Assembly: GCA_034189035.1 (NCBI GenBank)
Contig: JAXHVA010000041.1
Coordinates: 1-40,076, forward strand
Reading direction: 5' to 3'
Length of the DNA stretch: 40,076 bases
Origin: JAUXFK01 sp034189035
GTDB lineage: Bacteria; Desulfobacterota; UBA8473
Part shown: positions 1 to 8,871 of the stretch, one piece after another
Position numbering within the stretch: the first letter of the stretch is position 1
How the letters are laid out: the number at the start of each line of letters is the position of its first letter
The notes under the pieces: generated by a model
Database searches by the model: none
The model's input: the letters and a program-made list of their open reading frames with translations, nothing else
What the model was told of the DNA's origin: nothing
Translations under genes and position numbers: made by a program

Positions 1-9
1 ACAAGACCG

Positions 10-1233
10 TCATCTGACCCCTCTATCCCTGTCATACCAGCCTACAGGAACCCTCACGCCCACATCAAAGCCAAGAAAGTTGTTCACATAATTAATTACA
101 GGTTTGTCAAACTGTACCCTTTCAACCCCATCCACACTGAACTCTGCACAGTAGGTATACGCGGATGTTGGGGGCAGTATGGCAGGCATGGACTCAGGGG
201 TTGTAAACTCAGTGGCCCGGGTGGTTATTGTGGGAAGGGCCTGGATGATGTTGCCATCTGCATCGACCTCGTATGCTGCATTATCACCAGTAAAGACTAT
301 GGTGCAGGAACGGCTGCCGAATTCGTCGGTCACTTCTGTACTTTCGTGTGTAACCACAGTATTGGGATCGCCGTCAAAGGTAAATGTGGTAGATGCCGGA
401 TCCTCCGCGATCATTACTATGGTTTTGGCAACAGCTATGTCGTTCCAGGGTACAAAGACCTTCCGGTGCGAAGTGATCAGGTCATCTTTTTTATAGACTA
501 CTGTTATATTCCCTCCACCTTCCACAGGTATGGAGAACCGGCCGGTGGCATCGGTTAAGACAGTGCCGTATTCCTGATGACCATGGATGGTGACAGAGAC
601 ATCCTGGATTGGAGAATCTCCCAGGTCTTTCACCAGTCCGGTGATTACTGAAAACCTTTTGGGATCGTATGATCCTATTGTTGAACTGGGGGGGATCAAA
701 TCCTTATACTGTTCGCCGAAAGAACCCTCTGGCTGCCCGGAAGAAGACCCACAGGGTTCATCGGACCCGTCACAGTCCTGATCGATTCCATCATCACATA
801 TCTCTGAAGCACCAGGATAGGCTGCAGGGTCATTGTCGTCACAGTCGTTTGCCAGGAGGTATCCATCACTGTCCAGGTCATCATCGAGTGTAGCGGGGTT
901 GCAGTCATCGTCTTTTGTATTGTAGGGGATCTCTGTTATACCCGGAGAAATTGAGGGGTCTGTATCATCGCAATCCCCCTGGTTCTCTGTATACCCATCC
1001 CCGTCATCGTCTATATCCTCTGGGAGCAATGTGGTAAAGGTCGATGAAGCGGATGATGTGTTGCCTGCTTTATCAGAGACTTCCACTGTAAGTGTATGAG
1101 ATCCACCTGCAAGAGGGGATGGCGGTGCATATGTAAAACCACCGGATGTAATCGCGGCATCTGCGGTTACTTCGTTTCCATCGAGTATTATATGGACACT
1201 CGAGGTGTCTATACCGGAGATGCTGTCAGTATA
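10..1233 (-). CDS. MopE-like metal-binding secreted protein, 3' part (frameshifted from the next entry)
   Basis: This is the downstream part of a secreted protein whose reading frame is broken near 1228-1236. It opens with an Ig/cadherin-like stretch (GGSHTLTVEVSDKAGN), then two Asp-rich calcium- or copper-binding repeats of MopE/thrombospondin-3 type (DDDGDGY, GDCDDTDP, DSDGYLLANDCDDNDP, DQDCDGSD). A carboxypeptidase-regulatory-like beta domain (VITGLVKDLGDSP to IVMIAEDP) follows. The last part, ending in VPVGWYDRDRG, resembles from memory the region in front of Rhs/YD-repeat proteins of deltaproteobacteria. A TGA at 10-12 closes the frame. Reading one frame over gives SDDGLV, which would fit continuation, so a second lesion near position 15 is possible. 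Domain calls are by motif; the Rhs relationship is inference. Confidence 0.6.
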   Translation of the reverse strand, partial: YTDSISGIDTSSVHIILDGNEVTADAAITSGGFTYAPPSPLAGGSHTLTVEVSDKAGNTSSASSTFTTLLPEDIDDDGDGYTENQGDCDDTDPSISPGITEIPYNTKDDDCNPATLDDDLDSDGYLLANDCDDNDPAAYPGASEICDDGIDQDCDGSDEPCGSSSGQPEGSFGEQYKDLIPPSSTIGSYDPKRFSVITGLVKDLGDSPIQDVSVTIHGHQEYGTVLTDATGRFSIPVEGGGNITVVYKKDDLITSHRKVFVPWNDIAVAKTIVMIAEDPASTTFTFDGDPNTVVTHESTEVTDEFGSRSCTIVFTGDNAAYEVDADGNIIQALPTITTRATEFTTPESMPAILPPTSAYTYCAEFSVDGVERVQFDKPVINYVNNFLGFDVGVRVPVGWYDRDRGVR

Positions 1234-1735
1234 ACTCGGCAGTCATTGTGGGCTGAAGATCCGGTAATGTAACCCCATTCGCAGGGGTTATGCTGTTGAT
1301 AACAGGGAGGGAGTCATCGACTCCAACAACAAGTACTGTTATGACTCCACCGGGTTTGCCCCTGAGTTCTACATTGATCTCATTTTCAGATTGGATGGTA
1401 ACCGGTTCTTCCAAGGATTGAACGTTCTGATTAAAGTTGCTGGGGCCTACAATCAGCGCTCCGTTTACTCTGATTTCAGAACTGCTGACATACTCCCCTA
1501 TTGACGTATCATCTTCAAGCCCTCCATTGTAAACCTTGAGGGTAAATTGGGTATTGGGATTGGATACGGAAAAATTATCGGTAACAACTCCTGGCCCGCC
1601 TGTTTCCCTGACGTAATTCTGAGGGCCAAATACGGTGAATTCGTTTGCTTGGGATATGTTGATTAAACCCGAGCATAAAAGAAGGATAGAACAAAATAAT
1701 GTGATAATTACAGTTTTGTTAAAATGATACCTCAT
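1226..1735 (-). CDS. MopE-like secreted protein, 5' part with signal peptide
   Basis: This is the N-terminal fragment of the gene above. The start at ATG 1735 is preferred over the TTG 15 bases upstream because GAGGAGG sits six bases before it. The protein begins with a basic n-region (MRYHFNK), a hydrophobic core (TVIITLFCSILLLCSGL) and a likely cleavage site near SQA, so it is exported. The mature part (FTVFGPQNYVRE to VLVVGVDDSLP) looks like a beta-rich adhesion or Ig-like domain, followed by an inter-domain segment (SITPANG). The frame ends in TGA at 1226-1228. Removing one T from the TT at 1233-1234 joins it to the 3' part as TAEYTDSISGID. Pseudogene or single-base error cannot be separated here. 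Confidence 0.6.
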   Translation of the reverse strand: MRYHFNKTVIITLFCSILLLCSGLINISQANEFTVFGPQNYVRETGGPGVVTDNFSVSNPNTQFTLKVYNGGLEDDTSIGEYVSSSEIRVNGALIVGPSNFNQNVQSLEEPVTIQSENEINVELRGKPGGVITVLVVGVDDSLPVINSITPANGVTLPDLQPTMTAELY

Positions 1736-1883
1736 AGCATGCCTCCTCAATGGTTTTCATCCACAAATGGGTCTTTTCCCCCTGAAATGGGTTTTCCCAG
1801 ATAATAAATCCCTCATCTGTGAATCGGAAGTTCCCCTGTGCCATTTCCTTTTAATGCCTTATTTCATGAAGGCTCGTTTACAT

Positions 1884-1918
1884 AAAAAAAGCCGGATTGC
1901 ACAATTGTCAACCCGGCT
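1884..1918 (-). terminator. Rho-independent-type hairpin read on the minus strand
   Basis: Read on the minus strand, AGCCGG pairs with CCGGCT around a loop that holds a TTG/CAA inner stem, and a run of seven U residues follows. It lies about 150 bases upstream of the secreted-protein start at 1735. It therefore either ends a minus-strand transcript from the gene-free region or acts as an attenuator in that gene's leader. No gene on the minus strand feeds into it. Confidence 0.5.
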
Positions 1919-1935
1919 ATCTCAAAAAAGACCTT

Positions 1936-2630
1936 TATATTTGAAATATATCTGTTAGATCAATATCAGAAAGAACGGGAATCGAGCTTTACGCCTTTAC
2001 TATTAATGTATCAAAGATGAGTATATGGCAACTTTTATAAGTAAATAAAATGAAACTTAAAAAAATAAGAATAGATTCATTGTTAAATCCCTTTATCTAA
2101 ATATTTTTCCGGATTTAAATTTTCCTATGGTATTTGTATACATTTTTTATTCGACTCTTTAGGGTTCGATGCTATTGGTTCGCTTTTTTTCATTCTTCTG
2201 ACTTCTAAATAGTGATTCCCTTCTTGCTTCAGTCTTGATTAATAAGAGCTTTATTGTCTTTATGATTGAATGTCAAGACAAAAATGAATAGAGTTATTAA
2301 AAAAGTTCATAATTATCATTTTAATTCTTGTTTTCTAAGAATTACATCATATTTTACAAGGCAGTTGCGAGTTGAGATAAAAAGGGGAATTGTCTTTTTT
2401 TTGTAAGACAATAGAACGTCCTTGTACTCTCATCAATTAGTTTGCATCGAGAAATGAGCGATTTTGTTCACGATGCTTATTTCCGGCTGGATTCTAATTC
2501 GCATTGAGTGTATCGGAATACATTGGCATTTCCAATAACTGCAAAGTAATATTATAGAAATAATCTATTTGAAATATAGAAATACTTTTGCTATAGAGTC
2601 GGATCAAGTTTTCTTAATAATGGAAACGTG
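1936..2630. other. AT-rich region with no recognised gene
   Basis: I see no supportable coding frame here. Two short inverted repeats are visible: TTGTCTT/AAGACAA near 2258-2281, and ATTGTCTT/AAGACAAT near 2390-2412 with a T-rich loop. These may be weak terminators or chance. With the repeat at 2631-2763 it separates the secreted-protein gene from the outer-membrane gene. Confidence 0.4.
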
Positions 2631-2763
2631 TATTGAGTTTCCTCATTAAAAAAATCGCTCACAGCAAAGGCGATCACATTATACCCAGTGCAAAACTCGC
2701 TACACCGCACAGATAAGTTGCATGCGTTATAAATGTGACTGCCTTTGCTGAGTTAATTCAATA
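2631..2763. repeat. Palindromic MITE-like repeat, copy A (full length)
   Basis: The copy runs from TATTGAGTTT to TTCAATA. An outer arm (AGCAAAGGCGATCACATTATA) is the near-complement of a 3' arm (TTATAAATGTGACTGCCTTTGCT), so the element folds into a long hairpin with an approximately 35-base loop. The same element recurs at 15727-15854 and, deleted internally, at 37956-37998. No reading frame is present. It resembles a non-autonomous miniature element with terminal inverted repeats. Confidence 0.75.
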
Positions 2764-2882
2764 GTCATTTATAATGAATAGGAGTTGTATTGAAATATCA
2801 GTTTTTGTATTTCTGTTGAAAAAGCTGAATACCTGTGTTGATGCTGTATTAAAGTACAAAGCGAAATTTATAAGGATAGAGA

Positions 2883-3731
2883 ATGAATAGGATGATTTGT
2901 AAAACAGCTGTCTTTTTAATGGTAGGATGCATCTCGAACCTTGCCTTTCTTGATATCTGCTATGGCGGTGCTTGGGTTGCGAAACGAGGTGAAATATACA
3001 ACAAATTTGGTGTGAGCTATTTTTCTGCAAACGAAGGATTCGATGAACAAGGAAGAAAGGATGACTTTGAATACAGCGGTGAGTATGAGGATATCAACCT
3101 CAACTACTATGCTGAATACGGTTTTACAGGGAAATGCACCTTAATAACGAGCCTCTATTATAAATACCTCAAATACGAGGATGACAACCTTGAGGCGGAG
3201 ACCTATGGCATTGGTGACATTGATTTGGGGATTAAGATGAATCTTTTTGAAGGGAATGAGGGGGTCGTATCCATTCAGGGCCTTATTAAGGTGCCGGAGG
3301 CTTATGATGAAGATCACACGGTTGCATTGGGAAACGGCCAGTATGATGGAGAATTGAGACTTCTTTACGGTCGATCTTTGCGGCCCGCTATGCCCGGGTA
3401 TTGTAACTTTGAGATCGGCTACAGGATAAGAGATGAAGAACCTGCTGACGAGTTGAGGTATTTGATCGAGTTTGGCGTGGATTTTCCAAGAGACCTCTAT
3501 GGAAGAATCAAGTTGGATGGGATTATGGGGATGGATAATGAAAGTAAAAAGGAGGCCGGTACTGGTAACCCTTCTGCAACAAAGAGCTATGATCTGGGGA
3601 AACTGGATATGACTCTGGGCTATAAGATCAATTCAAACTGGTTTGTGGAGATTGGATACACGCCTCTACTATACGGAGAGAATACCGCTTTTGGGGCAAC
3701 CTATTCCTTTGCTTTCATATTTATGAACTAA
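2883..3731 (+). CDS. Outer-membrane beta-barrel protein, unknown substrate
   Basis: The 282-residue product starts with a signal peptide (MNRMICKTAVFLMVGCISNL, probable cut near CYGG). It continues as alternating polar and aromatic stretches typical of outer-membrane strands (INLNYYAEYGF, DIDLGIKMNLF, MTLGYKINSNWFVEIGY). The end, YSFAFIFMN, has the aromatic-rich C-terminal strand of barrel proteins, although the last residue is Asn rather than Phe. ATG 2883 is preceded by AGGATAGAGA. It stands alone between the gene-free region and the GT2 gene. The fold call rests on pattern, not on a recognised family, and no substrate can be assigned. Confidence 0.65.
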   Translation: MNRMICKTAVFLMVGCISNLAFLDICYGGAWVAKRGEIYNKFGVSYFSANEGFDEQGRKDDFEYSGEYEDINLNYYAEYGFTGKCTLITSLYYKYLKYEDDNLEAETYGIGDIDLGIKMNLFEGNEGVVSIQGLIKVPEAYDEDHTVALGNGQYDGELRLLYGRSLRPAMPGYCNFEIGYRIRDEEPADELRYLIEFGVDFPRDLYGRIKLDGIMGMDNESKKEAGTGNPSATKSYDLGKLDMTLGYKINSNWFVEIGYTPLLYGENTAFGATYSFAFIFMN

Positions 3732-3845
3732 TGTCGATCCATAAACCTGGATGAATCCTCAGCAGACACACTTGGCTGATGCGTCAATGATACCCTTTTT
3801 GATCATTGCTCAAAAGAGGTATGTAATCTTTTTCGGGGATATTAC

Positions 3846-4562
3846 ATGTACTGCGAAAAGAGAATCGCTTTGTTGATACCAGCGAGAAACGAGGTCATGG
3901 CCTTGCCGGGGTTTTTTAAAGACGTGCCCTGGGATGTGGATCGCATCTTGGTGCTCGATAACGGCTCTAAAGACAGTACCGCTGATGTAGCAAGAAAATA
4001 TGGTGCAGAGGTGGTTTCAGAACCAATAGCAGGATACGGCCGGGCATGTCTTGCAGGATTGGCTGCGTTAGAGGCTGATCCGCCTGATATCGTAGCCTTT
4101 GCAGATGCTGACGGCAGCGATGACATCTCCTTTTTACCCGTTTTCTTTGACTTCCTCGTTACTCAAAGGGCCCATATGGTTTTGGCGAAGCGGGTTCCTG
4201 TAGAGCGCAATGCATTGAATCGGCTCCAACGGTTCGGTAACTGGCTTGCTACAAGACTGATTCGTGTTTTGTGGCAGCATAATTACAGAGATTTGGGACC
4301 GATGCGAGCCATAACTTGGGAAGCACTGAAGGCCCTACAGATGATTGATAAGGACTATGGCTGGACTGTAGAGATGCAGATAAGGGCACTCAAGGTGGGG
4401 CTTCGAGTCATAGAGTATGAAACACCCTATCGTCAAAGAACAGCAGGAGAATCTAAGATCAGCCGGAGTATTACAGGCGGCATTAAGGCAGGTCTAAAGA
4501 TACTATGGGTAATTATGCGTGAGGCGCTATGGAATTCGAAGCCCGTATCAGCGAAGAGATGA
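3846..4562 (+). CDS. Family 2 glycosyltransferase (dolichyl/polyprenyl-phosphate sugar synthase-like)
   Basis: This is a 238-residue GT-A fold glycosyltransferase. The N-terminus has the nucleotide-sugar pocket (ALLIPARNE, VLDNGSKDST) and the metal-binding DxD region as FADADGSDD near residue 90. A conserved segment near residue 150 (RDLGPMRAI) and the end (KISRSITGGIKAGLKIL) match the polyprenyl-phosphate mannosyl/glucosyltransferase branch of GT2. It has no C-terminal membrane anchor pair, so it is probably peripheral. It lies head-on with the GT-C-like gene, 11 bases away, and the two may form a lipid-linked sugar donor and transferase pair (inference). The exact sugar is unknown. Confidence 0.85.
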   Translation: MYCEKRIALLIPARNEVMALPGFFKDVPWDVDRILVLDNGSKDSTADVARKYGAEVVSEPIAGYGRACLAGLAALEADPPDIVAFADADGSDDISFLPVFFDFLVTQRAHMVLAKRVPVERNALNRLQRFGNWLATRLIRVLWQHNYRDLGPMRAITWEALKALQMIDKDYGWTVEMQIRALKVGLRVIEYETPYRQRTAGESKISRSITGGIKAGLKILWVIMREALWNSKPVSAKR

Positions 4563-4573
4563 TCTCATTTTTT

Positions 4574-6052
4574 TCACCTTTGAAGTCTTCTTATAACAGC
4601 ATGAAGAAGAAGGGCGGTTACCGGAGCAGACCATATCATAAAAGCTGTGGCACCATTATCGACCCATTGATGAAGCAGGGTATAGGGGATCAACACACGA
4701 TAACCGAGGAAGACGGACCAGGAAAGGAGAAGACCCGCAGATCCTGTAGTAAAAGGCAAAAGTGAAACAAGACAGAGCGCATACCAGGGGTAAAGCGTCG
4801 GCGTAATCAGGAGATAGAGAATACTGATCTTGTAAAAGGTGGTTATAACCGAAAGGAAGGTTTCTTTAGTGCAAAGAGAAAAGGGGTGTATTGCATAATC
4901 GGCAGCAGCCGAATTATTTTTATAAAGATTCCAGTAAAGAAAGACTATGGCAAAGAAAAACCCGAAGCCAAGAAGGAATCTTGTAAGGAGTGTTGAACCT
5001 GTTAGTCGTTTTAAGGCATGGTAAGAAAAACCTGCGAACTCCCAATTGCAAAGATAGATTGTGAGTGTATGGAGTTGTTGCTGTATGTCGGGCAGAAAGG
5101 GTATGGTGAGCAGAATAGATCCGGTTGTGGTTCCAATGATAAATACTGCCCTACTCGGGCCGCGAAGCAACGCTATAAACCCGGGCAGAAAAACAATGGG
5201 AAAGAGTTTAACCAGGCAGGAAAAGGCAAAGGCGAAACCTGCGAAGAAGGATAGAATGACCCCTCTTGAGAGAGGCATTTGGATGTGCTGGAAGCGATTT
5301 TTGAGTGTAGACCCAAAATCATGGGAAGAAGTTTTCATAATCAAGAGAAAGAGGGTAACAAAAAGAAAGAGGATACCTGCCCCATCAATATGACCTGAGG
5401 CTGAGATTTCGATAATCGGCAGGGGATGCCAAGCGTATAACACCCCCCTGCAAAGCGGCAGTTCGAGTGCGGCGAGCAGGCGTAAGAGCATGGCACACGT
5501 GGCGAGATCCACGGCTGTTAAAAGGATCTTCACTCCAAAGACTCCGCCGTTCAGGAGCGCTCCCAGGATGAATACGAGTTGAGCAGCCGGGGGATAGATT
5601 GTTACCATGTTCGGATGGTTCACCTTGGTTATCAAGATGGCTATCTCCTCGTTTTGGGGCATGATTTCCGTTGGCGCCAATGCATACGGGTTGGACCCAA
5701 GCAATGACTGAAGCCCATCTAGGAGATAACGATATATATCGTCAGACAGTTCGGGCTGCCGAAAGAGAAAGAGTAGACGCAGGATTGCAGCCACGACCAT
5801 GATTGTACTGACAGACCATCCAATTCTTCCCTTTTCACAGACAAAGAGGGTCAAAGAGAGCAGGACGACCACAAGGGCAGAAATCCCGATAAGGCTATGA
5901 ACGGAAAGCCGCATATCCTGCTGAAGTGTCAAAAGAGAATATGATGTGATTATGATGAAGGGCATACAAAAAGAGACTATTCGTGGTAGAGATCCTGCCT
6001 GGTCTTGTTTTTTATTCGTCTGTTTGGTTTTTATCATTTTATCTGTATTCAT
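4574..6052 (-). CDS. Polytopic membrane glycosyltransferase (GT-C / GT87-mannosyltransferase-like)
   Basis: The product has about 490 residues and many hydrophobic spans (for example IIITSYSLLTL, ALVVVLLSLTLFV, VILSFFAGFAFAFSCLV, LLITPTLYPWYALCLVSLL). The segment after the second or third span (LSDDIYRYLLDGLQSLLGSNPY, then HPNMVTIYPPAAQLVF) matches the acidic first periplasmic loop of GT-C enzymes that use polyprenyl-phosphate sugars. The start is uncertain: ATG 6052 would overlap the signal peptide of the divergent rhodanese gene by about 100 bases and has no good ribosome site. ATG near 5965 (MPFIIITSYS) would nearly remove the overlap. Partner of the GT2 gene at 3846 by context. Confidence 0.75.
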   Translation of the reverse strand: MNTDKMIKTKQTNKKQDQAGSLPRIVSFCMPFIIITSYSLLTLQQDMRLSVHSLIGISALVVVLLSLTLFVCEKGRIGWSVSTIMVVAAILRLLFLFRQPELSDDIYRYLLDGLQSLLGSNPYALAPTEIMPQNEEIAILITKVNHPNMVTIYPPAAQLVFILGALLNGGVFGVKILLTAVDLATCAMLLRLLAALELPLCRGVLYAWHPLPIIEISASGHIDGAGILFLFVTLFLLIMKTSSHDFGSTLKNRFQHIQMPLSRGVILSFFAGFAFAFSCLVKLFPIVFLPGFIALLRGPSRAVFIIGTTTGSILLTIPFLPDIQQQLHTLTIYLCNWEFAGFSYHALKRLTGSTLLTRFLLGFGFFFAIVFLYWNLYKNNSAAADYAIHPFSLCTKETFLSVITTFYKISILYLLITPTLYPWYALCLVSLLPFTTGSAGLLLSWSVFLGYRVLIPYTLLHQWVDNGATAFMIWSAPVTALLLHAVIRRLQR

Positions 6053-6869
6053 TAAGGAGGCCCTGGCTTATGACCTTGCTCTTATCGAACCACAGGTCTT
6101 AAACCATGCCCTTTCGAAATGGGTGATACTCGATGCCCGTCCAAAACCATTGTGGCAAGCCGGCCACCTGCCGAAAGCCCACTCTTTTTGTTGGGAGGAG
6201 TATAGCAGAGAAAATGAAAAAAGGATACCTTACAGAATATGGCCCCCAGAAAGACTCGCCTTTGCACTTGGGAAGATGGGAATTGATGAGAATACCCCAG
6301 TTGTGGTTTATGGGGATGCAGACAAGAGTTGGGGGGGGGTGAGGGTTGGACATGCTGGACACTCATATGGCTTGGGCATCAGGGGCCGATACGTTTACTG
6401 AAAGGCGGTATATCTCTATGGAAAGACTTGAATTTTCCTTTAGTAAAAAGCGATAATACAAGAAGTGTGCGTCCTGTCTCGTATGAGTTTCAAATCAGAT
6501 CTGAGGTAAAGATAGGCACAGAGGATATCAAGCGTGAAGAGCAGAGGCTGGTTTTGATTGATACCCGTTCACATCTTGAATGGTTTGGTGGACACCTGCC
6601 GGATGCGACCCATATTAAGTGGACACGTTTTTTCTCGGGAAAACACCGCATTCCGATCGACTCAGGTCAAATGAGGAAACTGCTCAAGGAAAACGACATC
6701 GACATCAGCAGACCGGTTGTCTACTACTGTGAAGGGGGTTATCAGGTCTGCATATGCATGGATCGTTCATCAGCTTTCCGGTTTGCCTGTTGCACGCAAT
6801 TATGAAGGCGGGATGGTATCATGGAAAGCAGTCTCTCTCAGTAGATTCTCTGTGATATTCTTTACATAG
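5952..6869 (+). pseudogene. Exported two-domain rhodanese (thiosulfate/3-mercaptopyruvate sulfurtransferase type), two frameshifts
   Basis: Read across two frame changes, this encodes a signal peptide (FLFVCLVFIILSVFIKEALA) and two rhodanese domains. Domain 1 has VILDARPKPLWQAGHLPKAH and VVVYGDADKSW. Domain 2 has LVLIDTRSHLEWFGGHLPDA and the active-site loop VVYYCEGGY. The first shift is at a run of nine G at 6331-6339, where one more or two fewer G restores GEGWTCWTLIWLGHQ. The second is at 6745-6747, where one extra G separates the active loop from SAYAWIVHQLSGLP. The last domain then ends at TAG 6869. Either a decaying gene, slippage at G9, or sequencing error. It is a paralogue of the next gene. 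Confidence 0.7.
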
Positions 6870-6870
6870 T

Positions 6871-6953
6871 GTCCATCCATAAACGGCCCTTTTGCCCAAT
6901 CCCTGCATCAGTCTCAGATGTTAGGGCACAGCGCTGTGCCCCTATATGTCGAT
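6871..6953. repeat. Dispersed palindrome-containing repeat, family 2, copy 1
   Basis: The core GGGCACAGCGCTGTGCCC is a perfect palindrome. It is flanked by TTTGCCCAATCCCTGCATCAG on the left and CCTATATGTC on the right. The same left flank, a related palindrome and right flank occur at 23319-23381, and the left flank alone at 36335-36365. It lies between the two rhodanese genes. Confidence 0.6.
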
Positions 6954-7032
6954 ATATTCCTGCGGTTAAAATATTCGCCTTTTTAGATTCTAATATTGAA
7001 GAGTCTCTCATTGATAATGAAGGAGGTTTGTA

Positions 7033-8757
7033 ATGGAGAAAAAGGAGCTCTGGTTTCTTTTTATTATATTGATGTTTTTTTTCTTTTCAATTGTTAACGG
7101 GTGTGGAGAATCTATTGATACGAAGGTGAATAGATATCCAAACAAGAGCCTGCTTTTTTCCGCAGATTCCGTGGAGGCAAGCATCGGCGATACAGATACA
7201 GTAATAATCGATGCCCGTTCATCTGGTTATTCAAGCTCACATATACCCGGAGCGATCAGCATGCTCTGGAGCGATTACACAGATACAGATTTCAATTTAA
7301 AGTCAGTATCTGATTTGGAGATTCAGTTAAGTGAAGCCGGGATAAGGAGAAATATGAGGTTTATTATATACGACGACACAACCGAATCATGGGGCGCAGC
7401 AGGTCGTATTTTCTGGATGCTCGAATATCTGGGTTGTACGGATGTTCACCTTCTCAATGGAGGCTGGGATAGATGGATTGCAGATGGAAGACTTACCGAA
7501 ACCGGAACGAATACGCTTCCAATAGATATATTCAAAGCTCAACTCAAAGAGGATGTCCTCGCAGATAAAGCGCATATTCTTGACAGACGTGCAGATGAAG
7601 ACTTCGTGATTATCGATCCTCGAGAGGATGAGGAATACAACGGCTGGATCCTTTATGGTGAAATGCGAGGTGGTCATATACAGGGTGCATTGAGTATGAA
7701 CTATACCCTGTTTTTCAATTCCGACAAGACGGTTTTGGGTTATGAGGACCTCAAGGATCTGCTCGAATCGAGGGGGATAACAAGGGACAAGGAGGTGTCT
7801 TCATATTGCACGGCAGGCATTCGCAGCGGATTCGTGTACTTTGTATTACGGCTTATGGGATATGGGCAATGCTCGAACTATGATGGTTCGATATATGAAT
7901 GGAGCGCTGATCCCGCCTGCCCCATGGACATGCTGCCAAACTATCAGAAGCTTGTTTATCCGGGTTGGGTTGAAGAACTCATAACCGGTAGCAATCCAGG
8001 GACTGAAGGGTCTCCGGCTACTTATCCTGGAAAAGGCTATACAATTATAGAAGTCAGCGAAACCAGTGAAAACTACGATACCGGTCACATCCCTGGTGCA
8101 ATAAACGCATATTTCGCAATCTTTAACGGAGATAATAAAAGTTTATTACCGGATATTGAGCTTCAAGGAGCAATTGAGAACCTCGGTATAACGTATGACT
8201 CAACAGTAATCCTGTACGGGAGATCTGCACCGGCTGTTGGGCGATTTGCATGGACCTTAATGTATGCAGGGGTAGAAGATGTCCGAATCCTAAATGGTGG
8301 TTACAATGCGTGGATAAAAAACAACGGTGCTAAGGAGACCACAGAGAATGCCTCTGTGTCTGTTCCTTTCAAAAGAGATGTGCCGGGTCATCCTGAATAT
8401 CTGGCAACAATGTCTGATGTTCAAAAAGCCTTACAAAGTGGAGATATAATGCTTTTTGATATACGTACATTCCAGGAGTATACAGATGGCCATATCCCAG
8501 GAGGAATACTGATGGACTGGAATGACTGGCTTGATACGGACGGAACCTTCCGGAGTTATATTGAGGTTGAGCAGATGTGGAGTGATTTTGGTATTCATAG
8601 GGATGATAAGATAATCTTCTACTGAGCAATTGGAATCCGGTCCAGTTTTGGACTGTTTTGGGCTCATCTATTGGGATTTTCAGATATCAGTAACTATGAC
8701 GGATCCATTTCAGAATGGATTGCGAATCCCGCTAATCCTGTTTTGAGTGTGGAATAG
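7033..8757 (+). CDS. Four-domain rhodanese lipoprotein, candidate selenoprotein (U531)
   Basis: A strong ribosome site (AAGGAGG) precedes ATG 7033. The leader ends in a lipobox (SIVNGC, Cys24), so the protein should be a periplasmic lipoprotein. Four rhodanese domains follow at about 40-155, 185-300, 335-435 and 465-574. Domains 1 and 3 lack the catalytic Cys (YDDTTESWG, LYGRSAPAVG). Domain 2 has SYCTAGIRSGF with Cys259. In domain 4 the same place reads FY-UGA-AIGIRSSF, and homology continues after the UGA: SNYDGSISEW matches SNYDGSIYEW of domain 2. The frame then closes at TAG 8755-8757. I therefore read UGA 8623-8625 as selenocysteine, giving 574 residues. Role inferred: persulfide or thiol/selenol sulfur transfer. 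Confidence 0.85.
8638..8655 (+). promoter_or_regulatory. Candidate bacterial SECIS hairpin of the rhodanese gene
   Basis: CGGUCC pairs with GGACUG (six pairs, one G-U) around the loop AGUUUU. The loop starts 18 bases after the UGA and has G in its second position. Both points fit the bacterial SECIS pattern of a short stem-loop about 16-37 bases downstream with a G near the loop start. Confidence 0.7.
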
Positions 8758-8871
8758 TCTCAAAATATTTAGCCAAAAAGTTGCAAAAGAACGGTGTTTA
8801 TAGAAATCCGGGTTGCCTCTAGCTCTTTAATATGTTAAAATTCAAACTCTTTTGAAATGGGTTAGATATCA

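Noticed and set aside
1887..2040. c-di-GMP (GEMM) riboswitch in the leader of the secreted-protein gene
   Set aside because: GATAGCCGGGTT and GGCGTAAAGC on the minus strand resemble parts of GEMM, but the GGCAAACC segment and GNRA-capped second stem are missing. Only the terminator-like hairpin is supported.
2758..3030. Minus-strand 90-residue frame in front of the outer-membrane gene
   Set aside because: It overlaps the start and signal peptide of a better-supported gene, has no ribosome site and no family features.
3842..4126. Minus-strand frame opposite the GT2 gene
   Set aside because: It is the shadow of a well-supported glycosyltransferase and has no motif of its own.
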